Below are positions 24,611 through 32,668 of a stretch of DNA of 64,000 bases, one piece after another. Source of the stretch: JANMEX01 sp041751995 (GTDB lineage Bacteria > Pseudomonadota > Alphaproteobacteria > Rhizobiales > Rhizobiaceae). A model generated the notes under the pieces. It ran no database searches and was not told where the DNA came from. It saw nothing but the letters and a program-made list of their open reading frames with translations. The number at the start of each line of letters is the position of its first letter. The stretch's first letter is position 1. Where the stretch lies: positions 111,117-175,116 of the forward strand of contig JBGSHY010000039.1 in the NCBI GenBank assembly GCA_041751995.1. Reading direction: 5' to 3'. Position numbers and translations under genes: made by a program.

Positions 24611-26227
24611 CTAGCGGATATCGACCGCTTTTGGTTCGTTCCCACGCTCAAGGCTGTAAAACCCGCCTGCCTCAACGCCCTGCCAGTCGCCTTGCTCGCC
24701 ATCCGGCCAAAGAACGCGCACCTCCGCCTTGGCTTCCGCGCCGAGCCCGAAATGCCACCAACCGAGCTGACCGCCTGCATGGCCGCCGCCGACTGTGATT
24801 TCGCGGCGCTGGATTTTTTCGCCGGTCTTCACTTCTATCCACGCGCCAATGCCATCCCGGTTCGCGCCCGGATCGTTCAATTTGACATTGACGAACTTGC
24901 CCGCGTCCGTGCTGACATTGCGCCAAATCTGCGCGGGCTCATTGCGGTTGACCACCACAAGGTCGATCAGTCCGTCGAGATTGAAATCCGCCAGCGCCGC
25001 GCCGCGCGATTGGGCAAAACTGGCGACACCCGCCTTGTCGGCAACTTCGGTGAATTTGCCGCCCTCGCCCTGAAGTAGCAGATTGTTCGGGTCCTTCATC
25101 GAAAAATCGGGCATGGCCGCCACATTGCCCTTGGCAACGAACAGGTCTGCCAGTCCGTCATTGTTGACGTCCTCAAACTGCGCATGCCAGCCGGTGGACG
25201 GCTTGAGGTCATCGCCGGTAAATGGACGATGGGCAGTGACGCCGCTGGGCCATGCGATGTCGGCATAGTCCGGCGTCAGTTTTTCGGCCTTTGTGTTTTT
25301 CAGCACCTGCAGTTTCTGGTCGGCCATGGATGTCAGGAAATAGTCGGGAAATCCGTCTCCGTTCACATCAGTAGAAGCGATGCCCATGCCCCAGATGCGC
25401 AGGCGTTTCCAGCCTTCCTTGTCGGTGTAAAGCGCAGGCGCTTTGCCGGGTTCGACATGCCACATCTGCTCTTGCCCGGCTTCGTAGTATTCTCGGTCAT
25501 TGGAGACGCGCAGCGACGGCGTACCGGAACGGTTCCAGTCAGTGAACAGCATTGAAAGCGGGCAGAAGCTCGGCTTCAGGGCCAGCGGCGGGGCAAACTT
25601 CTTCTCGGAGTTCGAAATCGGACGATGCAGCCAATTGTCGGTGCAGGAGCCCCAGGGAGAAAATTCTTCCTCCCTGTTGATATAATTGCCGATTGCGAAT
25701 GTCGGCCAGGCGGCGCCCTTCTCCCAGGTCGCGGCAAAAGCGGCCGACCAGGCGTCACCGCCGTCAAATCCCCAAGCCTCGTTGGCACGTTCGAATTTGC
25801 ATCCGCCCTTGCCGCGCAAAATGACATTTTCGCCGACACGCAACAGAACCACGTCGGTTATACCGTCGGCATCGACATCCAGCGGATAACCGCCGGTGAC
25901 TTTGTCGAGTTCAAGCCCGCTGAGTTCAGCGGCAAATTTGAGTTCACCGCCGCGCTTGCTGTCGTTCCGGTAAAATGTCGCCTTGTTTTCGCCGCCGGCC
26001 AGCAAGATGTCCGGGTATTCATCGCCGTTGCAGTTAAAAATCGTCGCCCCGCCGCCGACCATATATTGCCACTCGCCTTTATAGACGCTTGAAATACCTG
26101 AGGATTTGGTTTCCTCGGCAAATGCCGGAATGGCTGGAGCGACTTCCTGAGCGACGGATAATCCGGCAGATGACGCGAACAACAGTGCAGAGAGGGCAGA
26201 CGTGCCGAGCACCCGAGAGCCGCTCAT
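24611..26227 (-). CDS. Secreted FG-GAP/VCBS repeat protein with UnbV-ASPIC domain (CRTAC1-like)
   Basis: A 538-residue exported protein: Sec signal peptide ending at LSVAQE, then a beta-propeller of FG-GAP/VCBS repeats whose calcium-binding loops are visible as NCNGDEYPDILLAGG, DVDADGITDVVLL, DVNGDGFPDYFLTSM, DVNNDGLADLFVAKG and DFNLDGLIDLVVVN. The C-terminal 100 residues are an ASPIC/UnbV domain (GAWIEVKTGEKIQRREI, then GGGHAGGQLGWWHFGLG and VRVLWPDG). The family resembles human cartilage protein CRTAC1; molecular role is unknown. It overlaps the haloperoxidase gene by four bases (ATGA), so the two proteins are made together and may act together in the periplasm or outside the cell. Confidence 0.87.
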   Translation of the reverse strand: MSGSRVLGTSALSALLFASSAGLSVAQEVAPAIPAFAEETKSSGISSVYKGEWQYMVGGGATIFNCNGDEYPDILLAGGENKATFYRNDSKRGGELKFAAELSGLELDKVTGGYPLDVDADGITDVVLLRVGENVILRGKGGCKFERANEAWGFDGGDAWSAAFAATWEKGAAWPTFAIGNYINREEEFSPWGSCTDNWLHRPISNSEKKFAPPLALKPSFCPLSMLFTDWNRSGTPSLRVSNDREYYEAGQEQMWHVEPGKAPALYTDKEGWKRLRIWGMGIASTDVNGDGFPDYFLTSMADQKLQVLKNTKAEKLTPDYADIAWPSGVTAHRPFTGDDLKPSTGWHAQFEDVNNDGLADLFVAKGNVAAMPDFSMKDPNNLLLQGEGGKFTEVADKAGVASFAQSRGAALADFNLDGLIDLVVVNRNEPAQIWRNVSTDAGKFVNVKLNDPGANRDGIGAWIEVKTGEKIQRREITVGGGHAGGQLGWWHFGLGAEAKAEVRVLWPDGEQGDWQGVEAGGFYSLERGNEPKAVDIR

Positions 26228-27555
26228 TTGCGCATCTCCAGTGCGCTTGCATGTTTGCCAGTGCAGCGTCCCTGCTCCAGTCCTTGGTCGATGGCTGCAC
26301 GGAAATGGATGCCGCCGTACAGGCGTGAGATGCCAGCCTCGTCCGCAGCGGCCCAGAAGCTGTCGAAGTGACGCGCTTTCAAACCCTCACGTTCGTGGGT
26401 GGCATCGTCAAAGCCAAACTTCTCGCCAAACACGAATGTGAGCGCTTCCGCCGCCGCGCCAGATTCGGAACTGTGGCCGCTCGGATACTCAGGGAACGGC
26501 GGGGTTATCAGCATTGGCTCCCATTTCGGGTCGATCACGCGTTTGATGTAGGTGACGGGGCGCAACAGATCATGCTTGAATTTTTCGTTCCAGCAGCCGA
26601 TGAACCCGTCTGCAACCGCGACGCCTGTTCGCGCCAGCGCCTCGGCGCTTTTATCGACGCTCAGCCCGTCGCGTTCCATGATTTGCAAAATAATCGATAC
26701 CCAGTGCCCGGCAGGCGTCGGTGTCAGCATCGGGTCATCGGACCAGAAGCGGGCAATGATCTTCTGCTCGTCCGTCAGCTTGGTCGTGGTCTGATAAACT
26801 TCGTCCGCTTCTTTGTAAAAAGCGCTTCCCTTGTCTTCGCTGTATTCGGCTGGCGCCGGCAGCGGACAGGCACCGCCGTCCGGCATGGCAAACGGGCGGT
26901 TATTGCCCCAGCCGGGTAATAGAGGCATTTGCTGCTGGCGCACTGCGCTGGTCGGGACCCAATGTGACGGCCCCGGCGTCAGCTTGTATTCGAGCGGGAA
27001 GCCCATGTTTTCAATCGCAGCGCCACCATCCGTGCTTGACCAGGCGAGGATGTGATCAGCGATAGCCTTGCCATAGGCTTTGCTCGCATCGACAACATCT
27101 GCAGGTTTCCCTGCAGTCGCCTCTTCATCCAATCGTTTGGCAACAGCCGCATAGGCGCGCTGTCCGGTTGGGCCGGTATTGGAGAAAAAGTTCATCACTG
27201 CGGCCTCTAGCGCCGCATTCATGACGACGGTTTCGTCGTATGCCTTGCCTGCTTCACGCTGCGGCAATGCGGTCAGACCATTCAGTTGTCCCGCCAGGCT
27301 CTTGAGTTTTTCGTTTCCGGAAGCAGTCGCCTCCCAAGCGGTTACACCAAGATATGCAAAGGATCGGCTCGCGACCGGCGGTGAATAGGTGGCAGTATGG
27401 CGGACCAATTCAAGCACGTGGACATACCAGCTGTGCAAATCATCGGCAGGGTTCTTGGCCGTGGGCGCGGCCGCTGAAGCGGTACCTGCGGCAATTGCTG
27501 CGAAAAAGAAAATCAAGAAAGCGGCGCGAAGACCAAAACGTGCAAAGGCACTCAT
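26224..27555 (-). CDS. Secreted vanadium-dependent haloperoxidase family protein (PAP2 superfamily)
   Basis: A 443-residue protein with a signal peptide (LRAAFLIFFFAAIAAGTASA) and the vanadate or phosphate-binding set of the haloperoxidase/PAP2 fold: K-x6-RP in KFKHDLLRP, then PPFPEYPSGHSSESG (about residues 360-374), and SRLYGGIHFRAAID with the Arg and His ligand region (about 415-428). FPEYPSGHS and YGGIHFR are typical of the VCPO-like bacterial branch. The protein should oxidise halide with H2O2 or dephosphorylate a small substrate; which one cannot be told. First gene of an operon with the UnbV-domain protein. A tandem CTGTCA array lies 119 bases upstream (27674-27711). Confidence 0.85.
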   Translation of the reverse strand: MSAFARFGLRAAFLIFFFAAIAAGTASAAAPTAKNPADDLHSWYVHVLELVRHTATYSPPVASRSFAYLGVTAWEATASGNEKLKSLAGQLNGLTALPQREAGKAYDETVVMNAALEAAVMNFFSNTGPTGQRAYAAVAKRLDEEATAGKPADVVDASKAYGKAIADHILAWSSTDGGAAIENMGFPLEYKLTPGPSHWVPTSAVRQQQMPLLPGWGNNRPFAMPDGGACPLPAPAEYSEDKGSAFYKEADEVYQTTTKLTDEQKIIARFWSDDPMLTPTPAGHWVSIILQIMERDGLSVDKSAEALARTGVAVADGFIGCWNEKFKHDLLRPVTYIKRVIDPKWEPMLITPPFPEYPSGHSSESGAAAEALTFVFGEKFGFDDATHEREGLKARHFDSFWAAADEAGISRLYGGIHFRAAIDQGLEQGRCTGKHASALEMRK

Positions 27556-27673
27556 CTCAACGCCCCTCCCAAGGCAAATCTATGCCAGTCCGCCTGACCG
27601 GCTTGTTTGAAAAACATTATTTCGACTGCAAAAATAATTCAAGCACATTCAGACGGCCTGCCCGGCGACGAAC

Positions 27674-27711
27674 CTGTCAGTTCGCTGACATCGCTGTCAT
27701 CCGGCTGTCAG
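27674..27711 (+). promoter_or_regulatory. Tandem Pho-box-like repeat array
   Basis: Four 7-mers lie in two 20-bp units: CTGTCAG (27674) TTCG CTGACAT (27685) CG, then CTGTCAT (27694) CCGG CTGTCAG (27705). In each unit the 7-mers start 11 bases apart, the spacing of a PhoB box (CTGTCAT-N4-CTGTCA), although the linkers are GC-rich, not AT-rich. The first unit can also fold as the hairpin TGTCAG-TTCG-CTGACA. It lies between the haloperoxidase operon (minus) and the secreted protein gene at 27776 (plus, 65 bases away). Confidence 0.5.
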
Positions 27712-27775
27712 CATAGCTGTGCAACCTTGGGTGTCTCAGGCGCAGAAAATGCTTTTCATCGAAGGGACAATCATC

Positions 27776-28168
27776 ATGAGAAAAATGCCGCTACACCGGT
27801 CAATTGCACTGGCCTTCAGCATTACCTTCCTTGGTCTCGCCATTTTGCCAGTCACACTTGCATCGGCGGAAGACATTGTTGCCACAGGCGCAGATTGCGT
27901 TTCCGAGGGGTGCGACCTGGCGCAAACCGTCTCCATACGCCAAGCCCCAAAGCCTCAGGTGTCCGCCATGGCGACCAATCCGGTCATCGTGCTGTCGGAT
28001 GCAAATCTTGCGCTGGTTGACGCCGACCGGCTGACGCCTGCGGAGAAAATCGGCTCGACGCTTCGTATGGTTCATTGTTCTGGCACCAAGGCCTGCCAAA
28101 TTGCCTGGCTTGAATGCGCGCCGCTGCCGGGCGCTGTAGGCCAGTTGAAATGCAGCGCAGCCAGGTAG
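27776..28168 (+). CDS. Small secreted cysteine-rich protein, hypothetical
   Basis: A 130-residue protein with a signal peptide (MRKMPLHRSIALAFSITFLG, cleaved near TLASA). The mature part has six cysteines: two in DCVSEGC near its start, three in VHCSGTKACQIAWLEC and one in LKCSAAR at the end, which suggests three disulfides in the periplasm. No known family is recognised. The ATG at 27776 has GAAGGGA about nine bases upstream; starts at 27749 or 27719 would add residues before the signal peptide. It is divergent from the haloperoxidase operon, with the CTGTCA array between, and convergent with a GNAT gene. Confidence 0.68.
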   Translation: MRKMPLHRSIALAFSITFLGLAILPVTLASAEDIVATGADCVSEGCDLAQTVSIRQAPKPQVSAMATNPVIVLSDANLALVDADRLTPAEKIGSTLRMVHCSGTKACQIAWLECAPLPGAVGQLKCSAAR

Positions 28169-28177
28169 CAACCGGCG

Positions 28178-28636
28178 TCAAAGCTTGATGTCGTATGTCA
28201 CCCACTTGGTCCGTTCGGCCAGCCGGTCATAAAGGCCACGGGCGCGGTAATTGTCATCTGCGGTGATCCAGCGGATGACGGTCCAGCCGCGCCTTTGTCC
28301 TTCAGCTTTCACGGCTTTGATCAGCGCTTCGGCTGCGCCGGATCCACGGGCCTCAGGATCGACGAACAGGTCATCAAGAAAACCGCCGGTGCTGGCCGAC
28401 AATGGCCGCGCGTAGGGACGGAAATGGGTAATGCCTATCAGTTTCTCGTTGCCAGTCTCCGCAACGAGTCCATGCACCTCAATTCCCTCATCCATCAGCC
28501 ATGACCAGACCTTGTCGCGCATCGCCGATGTCTGTTCCACTTTGTAGAACGCAGCGTAGCCGGAATAGAGTTTGTTCCATTGCTCACGATCACCGACCGC
28601 AATCGGCCGCACCGTCACGCCTGTCTTTTCCAACAT
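28178..28636 (-). CDS. GNAT family N-acetyltransferase
   Basis: A 152-residue acetyl-CoA-dependent transferase. The N-terminal VTVRPIAVGDREQWNKLYSGY begins the fold, GITHFRPYARPL gives beta 4, FLDDLFVDPEARGSGAAEALI (about residues 87-107) is motif A with the acetyl-CoA pyrophosphate loop R-G-x-G-A, and WITADDNYRARGLYDRLA (about 124-141) is motif B with N and Y. The substrate is unknown; diamine or amino-acid acetylation is common in this subgroup. The ATG at 28636 is chosen for the AGAGGAA site seven bases upstream. It follows a small secreted-protein gene by 13 bases on the same strand. Confidence 0.86.
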   Translation of the reverse strand: MLEKTGVTVRPIAVGDREQWNKLYSGYAAFYKVEQTSAMRDKVWSWLMDEGIEVHGLVAETGNEKLIGITHFRPYARPLSASTGGFLDDLFVDPEARGSGAAEALIKAVKAEGQRRGWTVIRWITADDNYRARGLYDRLAERTKWVTYDIKL

Positions 28637-28649
28637 GAATTCCTCTTCT

Positions 28650-29021
28650 TCAATCCGCAATGAAGCAACGGTCGAGGTCGTAACGCAGCGCTGCTGCGTC
28701 ACGCGACATGGCCCAATCGGGAATCTGCATTCCCGCCTCGTCCAGATATGACCGGCGCATCATCGCCAGCGTGTCGTCCGACATGCCCAGTTTGGCAATG
28801 TCCGCGTCAACGATTTTCTCGTGACGGTCATAGGCGCTGTCGAGCACTGCATCGGTGATGACGTCAGGCAACAGGCCTTTCTCCTCCATCACGTCCATGG
28901 CTGCGATGCACCACATGGAAAAATCCGCGTCCTCGCCAAACTTCTGCGCCTGCGCTTGCCCTATCCCGGCCAATACAAAACCCAAAGCCGCAACCTGCCA
29001 GATCATCCATGCCTTTTTCAT
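28650..29021 (-). CDS. Small exported hypothetical protein
   Basis: A 123-residue protein with an N-terminal signal peptide (MKKAWMIWQVAALGFVLAG, cleaved near AQAQ). The mature, helical and acidic part contains two cysteines (MWCIAAMDVMEEKG and LDRCFIAD), likely to form one disulfide. There is no recognised domain. The start at 29021 is set by the signal peptide; an upstream start at 29072 would add 17 polar residues. It lies directly before the GNAT gene (13 bases), so the two are probably one transcript. Confidence 0.62.
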   Translation of the reverse strand: MKKAWMIWQVAALGFVLAGIGQAQAQKFGEDADFSMWCIAAMDVMEEKGLLPDVITDAVLDSAYDRHEKIVDADIAKLGMSDDTLAMMRRSYLDEAGMQIPDWAMSRDAAALRYDLDRCFIAD

Positions 29022-29104
29022 GTCAACGCTTCCTTGATGGCTGCCCTCCGCATTTCGCCAGAACTGCAGCAAGCCGTCAACGGCCCGCCGCTATGCGCTG
29101 TCGG

Positions 29105-31204
29105 TCAGGCAAAAGGCCTTATCCAGATTCGCACATCGTGAAACGCCGCACCGCCATGCGGGGCGATGGCGTCGGCTGACGTCAGCGTGTTGATCCCCTC
29201 GCCGCCCTCAAATGCACTGTTGGGCCAGATGCCTTCGGAAATCGTCACGCCGCGCTGCAAGCCTTCAAAAAACGCAGCATGCAGAATCACTTGCCCGCGT
29301 TCGTTGCCAATCAGAATCCGCTGGCCTTCCGTAATACCCAGCGCTCCAGCATCATCCGGATGAATCAGCAGGGTCGGACACACTTCCTTGGCAACCGAGG
29401 TCGGCGTGTTCTGGAACGACGAATTCAGGAAATTGCGCGCCGGCGACGTCGCCAGTTTGAACGGGTGTTCGACATCCGGCATTTCGTTGACGTCGAGATG
29501 ATCCGGAAAGGCTGGCAGACCACGCCAATCTCCCTGCAGGCCCATACCCTTCGGCGGATGATAGGGATGTTTCTCATCCTGCCATAACGCACTGAACCGG
29601 TACTTCTTGTCGGGGAACCCGAAGCCGTTGAGAAAGTGCGAGGTTTCAAAATCCGGCTGGAGATCGACCCACTTCCTCTGTTCGACCTCGGCCAGCGACA
29701 GTCGCTTGCCCTTTTGCAACATGGTTTCGATCAATTCGCGCTCGGTCTTGCCAAATCCCGGCATTTGCGACACGCCGAGGCGCTTGGCGAGTTCCTCGAT
29801 GACGAAGTGGTTGGTGCGTGGCCCTTCCGGCGGTTCGATGACCTTGAGGCCGAGCGATATGTGCTGATGGCCGCCGCCTTTGTAGATGTCATCATGCTCC
29901 AGAAACATGGTGGCCGGCAGCACGATATCGGCCATTTTGGCTGTATCGGTCATGAACTGCTCATGGACAACTGTGAACAGGTCTTCTCGGGCAAAGCCTC
30001 CGCGCACCAGCCGCTGTTCCGGAGCGATATTCATCGGGTTGGTGTTCTGGATCAGCATCGCCTTCACAGGGCCTCCGCCCTGCAATGCCTCGGCGTCGCC
30101 GGTCAACACCCGGCCGATTTTGGACTGGTCGAGCGTGCGGATAGACGGATCGGCGAAACCGGTGCCCTCCAGTTCTGCCGTGAAGAGTTTCAAGATGCCG
30201 GAATTGGAGTGAAACGCACCGCCACCTTCATGCCGCCAATGGCCAGCGACAGTCGGTACGGACGTGACGGCATGGAGGTTCGAAGGCCCGTTGCGCTGGC
30301 GGGAAAGTCCGTAGCCGATGCGGAAGAAGGTGCGCGGGGTTCTGCCGACGAGATGAGCGAAATCGGTGATTTCCTGAACTGGCAATCCGGTGATCGCCGA
30401 CGCCCATTCCGGTGTCTTGTCTTCCAAATGCGCTTCAAGACCCGCCGGGTCGTCAGCGTATTTCGCCATGTACTCCCGGTCGGCCATGCCGTCGCGGAAC
30501 AGCACATGCATCACCGCCGCTGCCAGCGCACCGTCCGTGCCAGGGCGCAGCACAAGGCCGACATCCGCCTGCTCCATCGTCGCGTTGCGGTAGATGTCGA
30601 TAACGACAATTTTAGCCCCGCGCTCTTTTCGGGCCTTGATCGCGTGCGTCATGACGTTGACCTGCGTCACCACCGCGTTTGTGCCCCAGATCACGATACA
30701 GTCCGACTTTTCCATCTCGCGCGGATCTACGCCGGACAATCTGCCGGTGCCCGCGACATAACCGGCCCAGGCGGACGAAATACAGATCGTGCCATAGAAG
30801 TTCGAATAGCGCTTGGCATGGCGAAGCCGCTCGATGCCATCGCGCTGCACAAGGCCCATGGTGCCGGCGTAGAAATAGGGCCAGATGCTTTCCGAGCCAA
30901 AATCGCGCTCAGCCTCGTTGAATTTCTCTGCGGTCAGGTCCAACGCATCGTCCCAGCTGATTTCCTTCCACTGGCCGGATCCCTTGGGGCCAAAACGTTT
31001 CAGCGGCTTCAGCAAACGGTCAGGATGGTGGATGCGCTCGGCGTAGCGGGCAACCTTGGCGCAGACGACACCCGCCGTGTAGCTGTGATCCTTCGCGCCA
31101 CGCAACCGGCCGATGGTGTGATCGTCCAACACCTCGACTTCCAGCCCGCAAACGGACGGGCAATCATGCGGACAGGTCGAATTCTTGATGAGCGGCTTGT
31201 TCAT
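29105..31204 (-). CDS. Molybdopterin-dependent oxidoreductase (formate dehydrogenase/DMSO reductase superfamily)
   Basis: A 699-residue single-subunit enzyme. The N terminus has the [4Fe-4S] motif CPHDCPSVC followed by VVCAKVARYAERIHHPDRLL (about residues 10-65); then the bis-MGD core (GTICISSAWAGYVAGTGRLS, CIVIWGTNAVVTQVN, LRPGTDGALAAAVMHVLF, MADIVLPATMFLEHDDIYKG) and the C-terminal molydopterin dinucleotide-binding domain (LLIHPDDAGALGITEGQRI). No twin-arginine signal, so cytosolic. No electron-transfer or membrane subunit, and no chaperone, is nearby. The substrate is unknown, and I could not assign the Mo ligand residue with confidence. ATG at 31204 is used; a GTG precedes it. Confidence 0.87.
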   Translation of the reverse strand: MNKPLIKNSTCPHDCPSVCGLEVEVLDDHTIGRLRGAKDHSYTAGVVCAKVARYAERIHHPDRLLKPLKRFGPKGSGQWKEISWDDALDLTAEKFNEAERDFGSESIWPYFYAGTMGLVQRDGIERLRHAKRYSNFYGTICISSAWAGYVAGTGRLSGVDPREMEKSDCIVIWGTNAVVTQVNVMTHAIKARKERGAKIVVIDIYRNATMEQADVGLVLRPGTDGALAAAVMHVLFRDGMADREYMAKYADDPAGLEAHLEDKTPEWASAITGLPVQEITDFAHLVGRTPRTFFRIGYGLSRQRNGPSNLHAVTSVPTVAGHWRHEGGGAFHSNSGILKLFTAELEGTGFADPSIRTLDQSKIGRVLTGDAEALQGGGPVKAMLIQNTNPMNIAPEQRLVRGGFAREDLFTVVHEQFMTDTAKMADIVLPATMFLEHDDIYKGGGHQHISLGLKVIEPPEGPRTNHFVIEELAKRLGVSQMPGFGKTERELIETMLQKGKRLSLAEVEQRKWVDLQPDFETSHFLNGFGFPDKKYRFSALWQDEKHPYHPPKGMGLQGDWRGLPAFPDHLDVNEMPDVEHPFKLATSPARNFLNSSFQNTPTSVAKEVCPTLLIHPDDAGALGITEGQRILIGNERGQVILHAAFFEGLQRGVTISEGIWPNSAFEGGEGINTLTSADAIAPHGGAAFHDVRIWIRPFA

Positions 31205-31346
31205 CACCGGACTTTAGCGGACAGGCGCGAGCCTGTAGAGACAATTTTCGTCATGGCTGCAATCAATTGACGCGATGTATCGTGGTGCGGCGCCACTTGT
31301 GATCTGGCAGGCCTGCGGCCATAAGCGCGCTAAACGGACCACCTTC

Positions 31347-31958
31347 ATGACCCTTGCCGCCTATTTCACTTACTGTCTCACCTGCGTGGCGCTTGCGCTG
31401 GCGCCTGGACCGACCGTTACAGTCATTATCGCCAGTTCGCTGCGGTTCGGCGTGAAGGCAGGTGCCGCGATCACTGCTGGAACGATTGTCGGCATGTTCG
31501 TTTGGCTTGCCGCCGCCACAATCGGCCTGTCGGCCATCACTGGCACGGAAAATCTGGTGTTCACCTTCCTGCGTTATGCCGGGGCCGCCTATGTCGTCTG
31601 GCTGGGCATCAAGTTGCTGCGCTCCAATGGCAGCTTCAATACAGGGATCACTGGCAAGAAAAGTGATTTTGCCAGCCTGGCCGCGCAGGGCTTTGCCGTC
31701 ATCCTGTCCAACCCGAAAATGTTCGTGCTTTACGGTGTGATTATTCCGCCTTTGCTTTCCGGCTTTTCCGGTCCCGTTACCGGCACTTTGCTGCTCGGTG
31801 GCACATTTGTGGCAGCCGCAACCCTTTGCGATCTGGCTTATGCTTTGGCTGCGGGGCGCGCGGGAGCTTGGCTCATGCAGCGCTCCCACCTGCGCACTAT
31901 TGAAATCGCCGCGGCTGCTTTCCTGATCGGCGCTGGCCTGTGGCTCGTATTTCGATGA
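31347..31958 (+). CDS. LysE/RhtB family exporter (first of two tandem copies)
   Basis: A 203-residue inner-membrane exporter with six membrane segments. The family start ALALAPGPTVTVIIASSLRFG (about residues 14-34), the middle LRYAGAAYVVWLGIKLLRS (about 79-97) and the loop GFAVILSNPKMFVLYGVIIP (about 117-136) are all clear. It exports amino acids such as lysine, homoserine or threonine, or other small metabolites. The neighbouring gene at 32047 has the same length and clearly the same ancestor. The ATG at 31347 begins the canonical N terminus; an upstream start at 31275 would be non-homologous. Separated from the next copy by 88 bases. Confidence 0.9.
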   Translation: MTLAAYFTYCLTCVALALAPGPTVTVIIASSLRFGVKAGAAITAGTIVGMFVWLAAATIGLSAITGTENLVFTFLRYAGAAYVVWLGIKLLRSNGSFNTGITGKKSDFASLAAQGFAVILSNPKMFVLYGVIIPPLLSGFSGPVTGTLLLGGTFVAAATLCDLAYALAAGRAGAWLMQRSHLRTIEIAAAAFLIGAGLWLVFR

Positions 31959-32046
31959 GTGCTCGCCAAGAAATCCAGCTGAAAATGCATCTTGCATAAC
32001 ACCGGATTTCGTGGATGGCTTGGTTTCCACAACCGGATCCACGCCA

Positions 32047-32658
32047 ATGTCGCTCGAAACCTATCTGGCCTTCTGCATCGCTGCCTTTGCACTCGCCTTG
32101 GTCCCCGGGCCAACCGTGACGGTCATCATCGCCAACTCGTTGCGGTATGGCACACGGGCCGGGTTGATGAATGTGCTCGGCACACAGGCAGGTGTCCTGA
32201 TCTGGCTGGTGGTCGCGGCATTCGGCCTGTCAGCCGCCATTGAGGTGATGGGCGTCTGGTTCGATGCCTTGCGCTACATTGGCGCCGCCTATCTGGTGTG
32301 GCTTGGCGTCAAGCTGCTGCGTTCGGACGGGACTCTCGGAATGGGCGAGCCCACCATGCGCGACAACGGCAGTTTTTTGCTGCAGGGCTTCACCGTCATT
32401 TTGTCCAATCCAAAGATCCTGGTGCTTTTCGGCATGATTGTGCCGCCATTTCTGACGCCTGGCGGCAATGCGATGCAGGAGACATTGCTGCTCGGCGGCA
32501 CCTTCATGGTGATCGCATCAATCGGCGACACATTCTACGCGCTTCTCGCCGGGCGGGCTGGCGCGTGGCTGTCGCGCTCACGCGTACGCGCGATTGAAGT
32601 GGTCTCAGGTCTGTTCTTGTCTGCCGGAGGCGTCTGGCTGGCGCTGCGCGGTCGTTGA
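32047..32658 (+). CDS. LysE/RhtB family exporter (second tandem copy)
   Basis: A 203-residue exporter like its upstream neighbour: ALALVPGPTVTVIIANSLRYG, LRYIGAAYLVWLGVKLLRS and GFTVILSNPKILVLFGMIVP align position for position, about half identical by eye, with one added residue near 103. The pair therefore arose by tandem duplication and later divergence. Substrate unknown. It is convergent with a DMT-family exporter ten bases away, so this area holds three small-metabolite exporters. The start ATG at 32047 begins the family N terminus. Confidence 0.9.
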   Translation: MSLETYLAFCIAAFALALVPGPTVTVIIANSLRYGTRAGLMNVLGTQAGVLIWLVVAAFGLSAAIEVMGVWFDALRYIGAAYLVWLGVKLLRSDGTLGMGEPTMRDNGSFLLQGFTVILSNPKILVLFGMIVPPFLTPGGNAMQETLLLGGTFMVIASIGDTFYALLAGRAGAWLSRSRVRAIEVVSGLFLSAGGVWLALRGR

Positions 32659-32668
32659 TTCCCGGCAT

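Noticed and set aside
27675..27690. TGTCAG-TTCG-CTGACA as an RNA tetraloop hairpin
   Set aside because: Only six pairs, and the second unit repeats the 7-mers with the same spacing but not the palindrome, so a DNA-binding repeat array explains more.
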